DNA from: Bursaphelenchus xylophilus | Taxonomy: Eukaryota > Nematoda > Chromadorea > Rhabditida > Aphelenchoididae | Length of the DNA stretch: 64,000 nt | Assembly (NCBI GenBank): GCA_904066235.2 | Contig: CAJFCV020000006.1 | Location: forward strand, 2,356,001-2,420,000 | Direction: 5' to 3' | Shown here: positions 39,715 through 51,125 of the stretch, in pieces | Layout: every line of letters starts with the position of its first letter | How positions within the stretch are numbered: the first letter of the stretch is position 1 | Translations under genes and position numbers: made by a program | Notes under the pieces: generated by a model | What the model was told of the DNA's origin: nothing | What the model saw: the letters and a program-made list of their open reading frames with translations, nothing else | Database searches by the model: none

Positions 39715-39970
39715 TAAAAATTGCACTGTGCAGAAAGAAAAGTTAGCCGCACCGTGCAAGAAAATAGCAGGCATGCCCTGCGGAAATGACTTCAGAACAG
39801 CCATGGTCCTCCAAAAATTACTGTAATTACTGTAATTTATTTTTTTTTTCGATTCTCAATACGTGCACGGTGCAAAATCGCAAAATGAATTTCGCACCGT
39901 GCAAATTTCGAAGATCACCGCACCGTGCAAATTTCAAAAAATAAGTATTTTTTTCGCACGGTGCACTTGA
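39715..39970. repeat. island of TGCAC-N-GTGCA palindromes
   Basis: At least six palindromes in 250 bp: TTGCACTGTGCAG (39720), CGCACCGTGCAAG (39749), GTGCACGGTGCAAAA (39862), CGCACCGTGCAAATTTC twice (about 39893 and 39918) and CGCACGGTGCACTT (39955). Confidence 0.7.
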
Positions 39971-40354
39971 TTTTTGACCAAATTTTTCGAGATATTTTTT
40001 TGTATTTTACGTTTTATCCTATAAAAACGTTGTTGTCTTGCACTCTGCAAGGAATATCGAAGAGATTTGGAAACCATATTATTGTTGCAAATCTCTCCTC
40101 CTTACAGCAGCCCTTTTAGTTGGGCTACAAAAAAATCGAAGAGAAACGGAAATAGAGACAAGAATTAGAAATCATTTTACGGTCTGCAGTCTGCAGCAGC
40201 ACTTCAAATTTTCGGTTGAGCGGGGGAAGGTTAAAAATCAACAAAATGTCGATTTTTTTAAAATTTTTTGATTAAATTTGGGTCGAATTTTGAATTTTTG
40301 AAATATTGATGACTATTTTTATTATGGACAAACCATCAAAATTAAAAAAAAAAA

Positions 40355-40820
40355 TTTTTGAACTAACAAGGGAACTACTCCAACTGCGATGCTCAGATTT
40401 TCTTTAAATTTTGCACACCCGTCGGGCATGGACTGAATATCAATTCCTGAAAGTTTTAGCTCGCGCTTTGCGGGCGCCGCCGAGATATCGAACGATTTTT
40501 GCCGCCGAGAGAGCACGTTAAACGAGGAGAGCGGTCAGAGAGAAAAACGCTTTTTGGCCATAACTTTGGCAGTTTCGTGCGGAAAAATTAGATTTTTTGT
40601 AGAAACATTATCCTTTACGGTAGAAATTGGCATGAAAATTTTCGTGCCGAAATTCGGCAAAAAGTCCTAAATTTTCGCCGACTTTCGATCTATGAATCTC
40701 GGTTGTTTCTGCAAAGCGCGAGCTAAGATTCTCGCATATATCTTAGAAAAAATTATTCTAAATTTGTGCCAAGTTTCATCAAAATCTGAGCGTCGCACTT
40801 GGAGTACTTCCCCTGTAAAT
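40355..40820. mobile_element. Rep-L full-length copy
   Basis: The best-preserved copy in the window. Left end AGGGAACTACTCCAACTGCG with ATGCTCAGATTTT. Right end ATCTGAGCGTCGCACTTGGA with GTACTTCCC. The ends are inverted repeats of about 30 bp and the relation continues inward (TTTTAGCTCGCGCTTTGCGG against CTGCAAAGCGCGAGCTAAG). Confidence 0.75.
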
Positions 40821-41304
40821 TAAAAAAATTTTCTTTGGTCTTAATATGTTGAAAACTCCTAAAATACGGTCTAAAAACAAGTGATTTTTGTTTATTTTTA
40901 CCCCCACAACATTCTCGCCAAGTTTTTAAAAAAATCTCCCTCAGGCGTTAAAAAAATTTTCCAAAAAAATCTACCGTAACCCATGCCCGCTCATATATGA
41001 CATATATCATATCCCGTCTTTTCTTCCCCAAAAACATTGGCCAATTCTATTAGACCAAGCCTTCTTTATATCGCGCACAAAAAGGATCGGGCCCGCTTTT
41101 CTTCGGCCTCCGATTATTACACGGCCCCCGGGGAACGGTGGATTATCGATGGCGGGCGTTTGAACGCTGATTGCGCGAAATTTGGGACAAAATGGGAGAT
41201 AGGGATGTAATCCAATTGTCGGGCGCTTTTCTTCAGTGGATTAGAAGGGTGGGGGAGAAGTCGTTGATATTCTAAATCAATGAAATTTGTGGGAAAAAGA
41301 GAGA
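40821..41304. other. non-coding with a GC-rich island
   Basis: The island 41090-41180 (GGCCCCCGGGGAACGG) is not in any repeat family seen. No coding frame accepted. Confidence 0.4.
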
Positions 41305-41459
41305 TATCAGTCTGTCGGGAAAATAATGAGCACTTTGTCGCACCGAAAATAGAATTGCCGCCGAGAAAATGAGTTGTGTTGCGACAAACTCGAACTACTT
41401 TTCATTTCAGCAAAGGCACAGCGGCATTGTGCTCATTATTTTCCCGACAGACTGATAAA
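41305..41459. mobile_element. Mite-A copy, full length
   Basis: Perfectly inverted ends TATCAGTCTGTCGGGAAAAT and ATTTTCCCGACAGACTGATA with TA on both sides. The best-preserved Mite-A termini in the window. Confidence 0.8.
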
Positions 41460-42180
41460 TTTTGAGACCTTTAGGTTTGCCTAAAAGGCCTAAATTTGTG
41501 AAATATCAGATCGGGATTTTCGAAAGAAATGTATGAGATTTTAGCTCCGCGTTTTGCAGAAATTATACATTTTTTGTTTTTGCCTTGAACCTGGCCGGTC
41601 GTTGAGCCGTCGCCCGCGGCCTAAAAAATAGGTTTGAAGGCAAAATCAAGAAGGAGACTGTTTACGGTAGCTTTTCGTCCAAAGATTTATCGAAAAAAAT
41701 ACTTCAAAAATTCCATTCCAGATTTTACCGGTCAAAATTCAAAAGGCTTGGAAATGGCCAGCCTTGTCAAAAAAGACCTGAATTTTGCCAAATTGGTCGA
41801 TAAATGGGGCAAAAAATGCTTCTGACGTGCCCATCGAGCATTCATGCTCTTCGAATCTAGCTATGTCTTCTTGTGGCTTCAACCTTACATAAAAATATAA
41901 AGCTAAGGAAGCCTTAACTTCCTTCTTTCTTTCCCCCCAAAAAATCCCCATTGCTATTTGCAGCGGTACCGTAGAACGCGACTTCTTTTGTTTCATCATA
42001 AGTCACAATTCAAACCCCGCGGTTTTCACTCGGCTTCATTAAAATGCGAAACAAATTGTAATGCCGGACACTTGAAATGAGCGCATTCCAGTGATTAAGG
42101 TTGCACGCAGTTGATCAAAAATGGACTGCACCTGAAAACATTGTAAAATTAATTAAAATTCATATGTAATGCTGCATAGT
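41460..42180. other. non-coding stretch
   Basis: No gene or family repeat recognised. Small open frames overlap on both strands without coding character. Confidence 0.4.
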
Positions 42181-42184
42181 TTAA

Positions 42185-42475
42185 GGGAGAGAAAGCGGCG
42201 CGTAATCACAATAAAAAAGCGGTAAATGGCTGAAAAAATATTTATAGTAGAGTCCAATAGGGTAAATTGTCGCCAAAAAGGGTCCTCCTTTTTGGCTTAC
42301 TCTGACCGCTCTCCGCATTTCGCGTACTCTCTCGGCGGAAAAGATTGTTGAATATTTCGGTTGCCTTTGCAAAGTAGGAGCTAAAATTTTCACAATTTGG
42401 TATGTGGTCTATGCCCCATGTGTGTGCAAAATGTAAAGAAAATTTAAGTGTCGCAGTTGTGGTAGTGCTCTTGTC
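42185..42475. mobile_element. partial Rep-L, reversed
   Basis: CTGACCGCTCTCCGCATTTC, TTGAATATTTCGG, GTAGGAGCTAAAATTTTCAC and AATTTAAGTGTCGCAGTTG. Confidence 0.5.
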
Positions 42476-42521
42476 AATCGATCATATATAGTAGCAAGGG
42501 ACCAAAAAATTTCTTTATATA

Positions 42522-42766
42522 CAGTGACGGACCTGATCCAGTGGAAAAAACGTGCCATTTTGCATCCGGGAAGTATCAAAAATGTGGCAAAATACCCCTC
42601 TTCAATTGAAAAAAAAACTCCGTTCTGAAAATTCCCTAACAAAAAGAGTTGGCGCGCTTTTGAAATCGGAGTTTTTTCACTTGGAGAGGGAGGTATTTTG
42701 CTGCATTTTTGATGCTTCCCGGATGCAAAATGGTACGTTTTTTGCATGGATTAGGTCCAGCTCTGT
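42522..42766. mobile_element. Pal-P copy
   Basis: ACAGTGACGGACCTGATCCA at the left and ATGGATTAGGTCCAGCTCTG at the right. The arms contain CATCCGGGAAGTATC and its complement. Confidence 0.75.
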
Positions 42767-43290
42767 AGAAACGTGGTACGGTGGTTCCTTTTTGGCCTAG
42801 AATTGACTCCTAAGACCTCATAAATTGGTTGGTATAGTCAGTTTTTGTTGTACGAGAGCTCGTTCTAAATAGGTGACTTCGACTGTGAAATAAGCCGTTA
42901 AAAATATAAAAATTTAACTCTCTCGAACACTCTAATAGTTCATCTTTCTAAATTTTCAACCCCCCAAAAATAATGATGTTTATTTACACCCAAAAAAAGG
43001 TGCAAACAACAGCATTGTAAACCCATGATGTGAGAATGACACAAAAATCCAAATCCTTCTTTTTCCGAAATTCCATATTGGGTCGACTCGGAATGCACAC
43101 GCATTTCATTCCCCTCAAAGTACATTGACTACTATCGCAGGCACAAGCCAGAAAGGTGAGGTTACACAATTTTGCGTCATGCAGTGTAACTTCGTTTTCA
43201 TCGCGCTCAATGATGTTATTTTTACAAGTTTCGCGTCATACGCTTAAATTAATATTAGAGGGCAAATTACGGTAATCATGATCGAGACCA
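42767..43290. other. non-coding stretch
   Basis: A short Cys-rich frame on the minus strand (43169-42984, starts MCNLTFLACACDSS) followed by GTAAATAAAC was considered, but it has no start context or further exons. Confidence 0.35.
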
Positions 43291-43292
43291 TA

Positions 43293-43350
43293 TATCGGTC
43301 TGTCGGGAAAATAATGAGCGCAATTTCGCTGCAGCGACATTTCGGGTCAA
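43293..43350. mobile_element. Mite-A left end, joined to Rep-T
   Basis: ATCGGTCTGTCGGGAAAATA with ATGAGCGCAATTTCGCTGC, then a switch into Rep-T at TTTCGGGTCAACG. Confidence 0.6.
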
Positions 43351-43815
43351 CGATACTATGGATGGTCATGGTTTGCATACAACGTATGTCGTTGTATGCA
43401 GGCTCGGAGAAGGCTTACTTAATAGAAATAATAAGATTGATCGGGTCTTAGGATAGCTTATCACCTATTTTGAGCTATTTTACATGTATTCACATAAAAA
43501 ATATCTAGAAAAATGTTACAGATCTTTGTTTTTTGCCCTCAAATTTTGGTCTTTTATATGCTACAGTGATTCAGGGTAAAGAAAACTAACGTTAGAAGTA
43601 GCTAAAATTAGAAAAAGTGGGCATATTGCAAGCCTTCGCCGAGCTCCGCCGAGCCTTCGCCGAGCCTTCGCCGAGCCTTCGCCGAGCATCCGCCGACCAT
43701 CCAACGGCTTTGCCAGGCCTTGTGTGCATTTTCTACAACCTTTTTTTGGGTGTCCACCTGCCTTACGCCCCGTAGCGATCGATTTTTTGTGGACCCCAAA
43801 AGTCGGGACGACTAG
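43343..43815 (+). mobile_element. Rep-T copy 3 with short GCCGAGC array
   Basis: From TTTCGGGTCAACGATACTAT through the family blocks to GGACCCCAAAAGTCGGGACG. The tandem part (43630-43700) has about six units of GAGCCTTCGCC / GAGCTCCGCC. Confidence 0.75.
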
Positions 43816-44300
43816 ACTAAAAAAGCTGTAAAAATCCCCAATTTTTGGGCATTTACGACCGAAAGATGTCTGATTACACTAAATACTCGGTGTTTACTAT
43901 GATAACACAATGGTATTCATCCATTCAAGAGCTATAATTAACGAAAAAAAGTGCAAAATGTCTCCTTTTTGAGAGGGCTCAAATTTGCAGTAAAAAGTAC
44001 TAATATATAAGACATAATATTGATAGTAGAAAAGTCGAAAATACTGTAATTTTTTATTAAAAATTTTCCCCTATTTTTGTTTTTCAATGGTCAAAAAAGG
44101 CGTCGTCGTATGAGGCCTGGCATTTAAATCCTCACATGTTTTGCGTGTCTGCATAATGGGCAATACAATCAACATTACCTTGCACTTTTATAGTCCCCTT
44201 ATAAAACGTGCAAATTAGTGTAATTAGGGAAAAATAGAAACGTAATTACTGTGGCTTTTAAATTTTAGTGCAGTCGGAGGCAAAATAAATAAAAGTTTTT
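43816..44300. other. AT-rich non-coding stretch
   Basis: No gene or repeat family recognised. Confidence 0.4.
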
Positions 44301-44590
44301 TATTTTTTATTTGCATAAATACAGAAAATTTGCATAAAAAATTAAAAAAAAAAAAAGTAAAAATTATTTTTTTTGGTACATAATACAGCGAAATTGAAAA
44401 ATTATAGATAATTTAAAATTTTATGCAAATTTTTAAAATTTGCATAATTTATATAAATTTGCATAATTTTTATAAATTTGCATAATTTATTTTTTTCTGC
44501 TAAAAATCATTTTTTGGCACTTTGAAGCCGTTAAATTTCATAATTAAGAAAATTTATGCAAATTTTAAAATTTGCATAAAAACAAAATTC
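44300..44590. promoter_or_regulatory. cluster of eight octamer sites ATTTGCAT
   Basis: Perfect octamers at 44309, 44328, 44423, 44438, 44457, 44476, 44556 and 44570 (five ATTTGCAT pairs in the core and flanks, with both orientations present), within very AT-rich DNA. ATGCAAAT is the classical POU-domain (Oct) site. Part of the array is quasi-tandem (ATAAATTTGCATAATTT), so a simple repeat is the alternative reading. Confidence 0.4.
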
Positions 44591-44874
44591 GCTTTGTTTT
44601 GATGCACTTTTACCTTCACAGCCTACATTTCCAAGTGTAAAAAGTAGAATTGCGATACAAAAAATAGGTGTAAAAATACAAAAACCCGTTCGCGGAAATT
44701 TTAATTCAACAACAATACAAAAGAGGCGTCATATGCAAGTTGAAAAATAAATTCATATTTTTCGGATGGAAAATAAATTACAGTAAGATGATTTTTCGAC
44801 CCTTTTGTGATTGGAATGTCAAGTATAATATAAATATAACAGACTTCAAATCAAAAATTTCAGGCGCTGCGACA

Positions 44875-45512
44875 TTTTTGGTCAGCCACAGTTCGGATAC
44901 TATGGGCCGCCTCGGCTCGTCGTTGTATGGGAGGCTAGGAGAAGGCTTAGTTAGTAAAAATACTATGATTGATTAAGTCCTAGGATAGGTTGTCGCCTAT
45001 TTTGAGGTACTTTACAAGTACCCACGTCAATAATATCTAGATAAAAGTTACTGATCATCGTTTTTTATGGCAAATTTTGGTCTTTTATATATGTTACAAT
45101 AATTCAGGATAAAGCAAGCTAACGTTAGGAGTAGCTAAAATTAGAAAAAGCATGTATATTGCAAGCCTTCGCCGAGCCTTCGCCGAGCTCCGCCGAGCCT
45201 TCGCCGAGCTCCGCCGAGCCTTCGCCGAGCTCCGCCGAGCCTTCGCCGAGCTCCGCCGAGCCTTCGCCGAGCTCCGCCGAGACTTTGCTAAGCTTCGCCG
45301 AGCCTTCGCCGAGCCTTCGCCGAGTTCCGCCGAGCCTTTGCCGAGCTCCGCCGAGCCTTCGCCGAGCCTTCGCCGAGCTCCGCCGAGCATCCGACGGCTT
45401 TTCCAGGCCCTGTAGACACTTTCTACAACCGTTTTTTTTTGGTATTCACCAGCCCTACAGATCGATTCCATCATTTTTTGTTGGCCCGAACTGTCATCGA
45501 CCCGAAATAATT
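44875..45512 (+). mobile_element. Rep-T copy 4 with long 21-bp tandem array
   Basis: Left end GGTCAGCCACAGTTCGGATA; right end GAACTGTCATCGACCCGAAA. Between them are the family blocks and, at 45163-45390, about eleven alternations of GAGCCTTCGCC and GAGCTCCGCC (21-bp period). Long Arg/Ala/Glu-rich frames here are array artefacts. Confidence 0.8.
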
Positions 45513-45634
45513 TCAAATATTTTTTTTTCGAAAATACCATTTCAAGTCTTTGCAGAGTAGAAGAAAAAATTTCCAGGCTTACTGTGACTTTTTAGGGCTT
45601 GTGATCGTTCTTCTTTGTCTGTCCAAACATTTCT

Positions 45635-45656
45635 CCCCCCCCCCCCCCCCCCCCCC
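45635..45656. repeat. poly-C tract of 22
   Basis: An uninterrupted run of 22 C residues on the plus strand (G on the minus), flanked by pyrimidine-rich sequence. Confidence 0.9.
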
Positions 45657-46352
45657 TCTTCCTTTGTCCTGCCGAAAATCGATACCCTCATTGACCTTGA
45701 TGGTCATTATTTTTTGCTCTGTTTTTTGCTGAATTTGTATTTTTCAAAGCCCCCCAAAAACATTACTTTTCATCTTCCTTTTTTCGGTTGGAACAAAGGA
45801 AGAAGAAAGGCCCGAATTTTACTTTTTTCCCTCCCGTAATTGTCAAAAAAAACGACCGAAAAAAGCGGAGGGTATCCGCCGTTTTTGTTCGGCGAATTTC
45901 GCAGAATAGAGACCCTTTTTGTCTTTGGAATGGCCTTTTGTGGGAAATTTATTCGTCCTTTCTTTCCGGAGCCATCTTCCGATTGATCACAATGGAGAGA
46001 GGGGGGCGCAAGATGGGGGGAAGATCAGGGTCAAAAAATATAGAGCTGGAAGAGAGAGATGGATGGAAAATTATCAGTATAGGTCAGTAATGGAGTAATG
46101 TAGTACTAGTCGGTTAGCAAAGTTATGGAAGTTAATCCTGCGACATCGCCGAGACCTAGACTCAGATCAAGAAGTGAGGGCTTTTCTTGCTTTTTTACAC
46201 GACTAGTAGGTCCTACTAACACCCCGAAAAACACAAATCCTAGCTGAAAGACCGACGAGACAAACACCATATGTATTTATTTCAAAAGAAGGAAATAATG
46301 ACCGAAAAGTATTTGGTTCATTACACCTATATGTATATCAACATTGGCATAT
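45657..46352. other. non-coding stretch
   Basis: Strand-asymmetric purine/pyrimidine blocks, including a purine-rich part at 45990-46070. No gene accepted. Confidence 0.4.
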
Positions 46353-46765
46353 ACAGTGTCAGATCTGATCCAGTGGCAGAAACGTTCCATTTTGTATCCG
46401 GGGAGTATCAAAAAATGTGGCAAAATGATTCCCTCTCCAAGTGAAAAGACTTTGTTTTGAAGGGCGCGCCCTTTCCCTCACAAAAAGAGCCTTTGAAATC
46501 GGAGTTTTTTCACTTGGAGAGCGAAGCATTTTGCCACATTTTTAAAACTTCCCGGATGCAAAATGATACTTTTTTTTGTCAGACTTGATGGCAGAAAACC
46601 AACCATTTTGGATCCGAGAAGTATCAAAAAAAATGTGGCAAAATACCTCCCTCTCCAATTGAAAATACCCTTTTAGTTGGAGAGGAAGGCATTTTGCCAC
46701 ACTTTTGATGCCTCCCGGATGCAAAATGGAACGGTTCTGCCGCTGGAACAGGTCCATCTCACTGT
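46353..46765. mobile_element. composite Pal-P (two palindromes)
   Basis: ACAGTGTCAGATCTGATCC at the left and GGTCCATCTCACTGT at the right enclose two successive Pal-P palindromes that meet near 46580 (CAGACTTGATGGCAGAAAAC). Confidence 0.7.
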
Positions 46766-47275
46766 GGTGCATAATTTCTACAAAAAAAATCGATTTTTTC
46801 TGAGAAAATATACTTCAGAAGTCCCCAAACACTCTTTTTTTCTCAACCGTCTCTCCTCACTTTTCATAGGCACACATATTTTACTCAATTTCAACGCTTT
46901 TTGCATGTTGAAATATGTTTTTCCGCCTTTTTTCTCATTGTTCCACGAACAATGCCCTACAGAATCCCATTTTTTGTGACAATCGAAATTTAAATAAAAT
47001 CCCGCTTGCCTTTTTTTGCATTGGCGGAAAAAAAGGTTTTCAAATTTCGCACAAAACCCGGTCGCTTTGAAGGGGAGTTTCGGCGAAACAAAGGGGAGAG
47101 GAATTGGCTGATTTTCCGTCTCCTTTCCGAAATTATGGATGCGCAACACAAGGGGGTTTTTTGGGAACGGGGAAGATTGACAGGTCCAAGTGAAAGAAAA
47201 CAGAGGGGGGCATTTGGGTGGAAAGTTTGAATTTTTGAAAAAAAAAATAAAAAAAAATTACTGTAAGATTGGCAG
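46766..47275. other. non-coding stretch
   Basis: No gene recognised. Frames on both strands of 47006-47230 lack coding features. Confidence 0.35.
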
Positions 47276-47706
47276 CAGAGATTTCCAGGGTCAAGATTTC
47301 GGCTCTGGCTCCGGCTCTTAGCTCCCAGAGCCGGAGCCGAGGCCAAATTTGGCTCCCGGCTCCTGTGCAAAATTAAAAAAAGGTCTCCGGCTCCGAATCC
47401 TGGCTCCCGTGCAAAAAAAATTTATAAATGTTGTCCCAAAAATAAAAGCTATTAGTCAGAGATCTCAAAAAACCAACGTTTTTGCGGCCAAGTCGTATGC
47501 AACACATCCTTTCCAGTATTTTTCAAGCAATTTGGTTTCAAAGGATCACAAAATTTTCAGTTTTCTGAACGCTGAGAAGCCTAGCTCCGACTTTGGCCTC
47601 GGGAGCCGCACCCAAAATTTCCGGCTCCGGCACTGGATTCCGGCTCGGATCCGGAGCCGCTCAGAGCCGGAGTCAAGAGCCGGCTCCGGAGCCGTGGCAA
47701 TCTCTG
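47276..47706. mobile_element. hAT-N copy with 8-bp target duplication
   Basis: A 431-bp element, ends CAGAGATTTCCAGGG and GCCGTGGCAATCTCTG. Flanks ATTGGCAG (47268-47275) and GTTGGCAG (47707-47714) are an 8-bp duplication with one mismatch. It reads through the site where Mite-C sits in the 16.4-kb copy. Confidence 0.85.
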
Positions 47707-49160
47707 GTTGGCAGTCAAGCCAACTGAAGGCATCAACGAGGCCTTTAGCTCTATATCAAGACGATTGAATCTCCTAGAAGCTTCAAAATCCCCTCAGACA
47801 CGTCCAATAACATCCAGCTACTTCAAGCGTTCGCATAAACCAAAAGAAATGTCCGCAATGCACCCTGAAAGAGCAAAGTAATTAATTGGGAATAAGATTC
47901 TCCGGCAATAATAGAAACCCGCCGGGATGTTGACAAATCGCGTTACAGCGAAGCCCGAAAGCGAACAGAGATCAAGTTGGCACACCGCTAAAGTGCATGC
48001 AGCCCCTGATTATGGGATGAATAAATATGGAAGGGTGGGGGGATTAAAGTGGCACAGCATTGGGAGGAGGATTCGGACGGATATGTCAAAGAACAAACTG
48101 CAACGTTACGGTGGAAAGATCTTTTTTCCGCAAGATAGTGGATTAATGTGTGCATATCAGCTTGCCGGGAAAATTCAGACAATTTTTAGCTCGCGCTTTG
48201 TAAAGCTTCTTCAAAACCCGAGCAATAACTCTTTGAGAGGACCTCTTGGTTTTTGGCGCCTGCGAAGATCGTTGAATATCTCGGCGCTGTCTGCAAAGCG
48301 CGAGATAAAATTTTATGTAGATGAGACGGGAACAATATTGATTACACAAGAAAAATAACATTTGTGGTCATAAACCATCCTTGTAAAACAATGTGGAAAG
48401 AGATCTTCTCTAAATCTTGCAGAGCCATGGCCACAGTCAATTCCGCAAATTTTTAGGTCACGATTTGCAGATACTGTAAAGAAAAAGCTATACAAGAGGC
48501 GATTTCTTTCAAATTTGTTCCACATGACCTACCTAGCCTTAATGTGGCTCTTGGAATGGCCCAGCAGGTTTAAAAATTTCCCATTTGGGCCCAGTAAGAC
48601 CATTAGTGTATTCTAATATGAAAAAGTTGGTATTAGAAACTATAAAAAATCGCAGCTAAATAATTCAATTCACCTTTACTTCGACCATCAATTGTAACAT
48701 TTACAGCACATTTTTTTCCAATTTTAATACTACAATTTTTTGTTTTGCCCAAAGCACGTGTTGTCCTTGAAATCCACGCAGACCACTTGGAGATCCAAGA
48801 GGCAATGCGTTGAAATTGTCGAGGGGACAAAGGCATTTGCGCAAAACAATGAAATGCCAGACAAAGGATGGGGTTAACACGAGCCGATTATCCAATTAGA
48901 CGGGAATAATTGTCAATGGACAACAGGAAGATGGGCCTCGCAATCGGGCCGGATTTGAATTGATTTTCGGATATTGGTTCTTGGTAAAATACGCCACACT
49001 TATGCATTTATCAGAAAATTTCCGATAAAAAATATGCAAATTTTAGATAGGGAAAAAAATTTGTTGGATACATTGTAATCATCTCATACAAGGACGTTTC
49101 AACTATCTCAATAGAAGGCGTTTGAAGTGCAGAAAATTTGTGAACGCCCGCCCCAGCCAT
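47707..49160. other. non-coding with a Rep-L fragment
   Basis: A Rep-L fragment lies at about 48180-48320 (TTTAGCTCGCGCTTTGTAAA, GATCGTTGAATATCTCGG). The 143-codon frame 47927-48358 runs through it and is not accepted as a gene. Confidence 0.4.
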
Positions 49161-49161
49161 T

Positions 49162-49314
49162 TATCAGTCTGTCGGGAAAATAATGTGGATTCATCGCACC
49201 TTGTAATCGCTCATCATCGCTTTGCAACGGCTAGCCGCCGCTGGAGATTTGGCGCGAGACTGCTATGAGAAATTTCATTGTGACAAATCCACATTATTTT
49301 CCCGACAGGCTGAT
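49162..49314. mobile_element. Mite-B copy 5, full length
   Basis: TATCAGTCTGTCGGGAAAAT at the left and TTTTCCCGACAGGCTGATA at the right, interior CTCATCATCGCTTTGCAACG and GCTAGCCGCCGCTGGAG. Confidence 0.8.
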
Positions 49315-49600
49315 ATCAATTCCTGAAAATTTTACCCAACGTTTTTCAGACGTTGCCAAAAAAATTCAACGGTCCTTGCCACCAATACAGTAGGCCAAAC
49401 GCGGAGAGCAGCCATAGCAAAAAAAGAAAAAAATCGTTTTGCTACATCACTATCGATTTTGTGCGAAAAAAAACTTTTCTTGGGTGGTATCAAGGCGAAA
49501 AATTTTCATGGGTAAACTCCCAAGTCGCATTAAATTTTTGTCATCTTTTCAGCTAAAAACCTCATTCGTTTCTGCAGAGCGCAAGCTGGAAATCTTTGAC
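49315..49600. mobile_element. diverged Rep-L fragment
   Basis: AATTCCTGAAAATTTTA, AACGCGGAGAGCAGCC and TCGTTTCTGCAGAGCGCAAG in family order. Confidence 0.45.
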
Positions 49601-49825
49601 TCAAAAAGAAGGTTATTTTATATCTGAGCCTTCCTCGTATTAAAGTATGACCGTTACCCTTTGAAATGCGCTGTAAAAAAATTAAACTTTTTTGTATTAG
49701 TTTTTTGAAACAGTAAATTAACCTGTTGTAAATCTAGATTACAACCTTTAAATCTTCTTTATCTCAAACTTCAAAAAGTCTTGCCTAAGGCATTTCAAGT
49801 ATAAATTTAGTTCAAGTTTTTTTAC

Positions 49826-49978
49826 ATATCGGTCTGTCGGGAAAATAATGAGCACTTGTCGCATATCACATCGCTGTCGAGAATATGAATTTTATCGCGA
49901 TGAAATCAAATTTCTTTTCACTTCGGCGACACGACATGCACAGCGACAAAGCCTCATTATTTTCCCGACAGACCGATA
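49826..49978. mobile_element. Mite-A copy
   Basis: ATATCGGTCTGTCGGGAAAA at the left and TTTTCCCGACAGACCGATA at the right. Both ends carry the CGGTCTG / CAGACCG variant. Confidence 0.75.
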
Positions 49979-50879
49979 AACATCGAATTCCCCTAAAAAT
50001 TGCTGAACCTCCCTAATAACCCACAAAAAATACTTGTAATTTCCTCCATCTCGGCCTTCAATTTGTGCGTTGCATAACATTGTATAATACGAATTATGTT
50101 CCACTCGACGAGCCCTCTCTTAACTGGACAATGACCAAGACAATGGTTATTAATTTCGTCCTTCTTGTGCCGTAAAATTCGCTACGTAATGTGATGCAAC
50201 GCATGAAAAAGTTTGACCGTTGCAGCCATTACAAGTGCCTATTGTCTTGCTAAACAAACAGTCAAACTTGAGACTACAAATTGAAGGTGTAATCGGCCTA
50301 TTATATTGTTGTACATGTTGTTCGTAATAGAGGCGAGCTTTTGAAAGGTTAGGAAGCAGCGGATAAGATGCAAATGCTGTAGTTTGGCCGGCTAAATCCG
50401 GTCATTAAGCGGCTTGTGTACGGGGTACTGTGGCGACGTGAATGTCATGGGAAACTAAACCGTTTGGCCTACTGTAAACGTTTGCAGCTTACACTGGCTT
50501 ACAACTAGGATTTCCTAAAACCTAGTTGAAAGCGACGGTAGGGGCTACAGTAAGAAATGGACAAGAACATAAGCGTTTGATGCGGATAGAGATGGTAAAT
50601 AAGGCGCCTAGTATCAATAACATGGCATTCAATAGGAAATTCAATTTATCATCGCTCCGTAAATGGTGTTGGTGAATTCTTGTATTCAGTTCTCAGCTTT
50701 GTTTTTTGAATATTTTCTCGCCAACCGGTCGAGATAAATAGTCAAAGGTTATTTTCTCAGGCATTTGCGAGATTCCTCGCGGTTTGCAGAACCCACTTAC
50801 AAAGGACATACTACTAGCGTGACGCTCGGAATTTGATGTAACTCGGCACAAATTTAGAATAGTCTTTTCGGCTGTTAAC
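49979..50879. other. unique non-coding stretch
   Basis: No gene or family repeat. A small hairpin CAACTAGGATTT...AAAACCTAGTTG lies at about 50500-50530. Confidence 0.4.
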
Positions 50880-51125
50880 ACATATCGAAACTACTAGATC
50901 GCCCTTTGCAAAAACCATTGGGAATCTTAGGCCGAAAGTTGACCAAAATTTAAAAATTTTTGGTGAGTTTTAACATGCTGCTTTTTCATGCTAAACCGGC
51001 AGAGAGATGGCCAAAAAATGTTTCTTTTTTCTCTGTCCGCTCACCGCAATTTGCGTACTCTCTCATCGGCAAACATCGTTGAATATCCCAGCCGCTCCTG
51101 CAAAACGTGAGAGATTGTGAAGTTT
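50880..51125. mobile_element. diverged Rep-L copy, reversed
   Basis: Blocks GGCCGAAAGTTGACC, CTCTCATCGGCAAACATCG and TTGAATATCCCAGCC. Ends not defined. Confidence 0.45.

Noticed and set aside
42984..43169. Cys-rich minus-strand frame resembling a small peptide gene
   Set aside because: No upstream exon, weak signal peptide and no supporting promoter; the following GTAAATAAAC is not enough.
45094..45560. Arg/Ala/Glu- and Pro/Ser-rich frames
   Set aside because: Translations of the 21-bp GCCGAGC array inside Rep-T; no start context, splice sites or non-repeat coding part.
47927..48358. 143-codon frame
   Set aside because: Its right third is Rep-L sequence and the left part has no conserved features.
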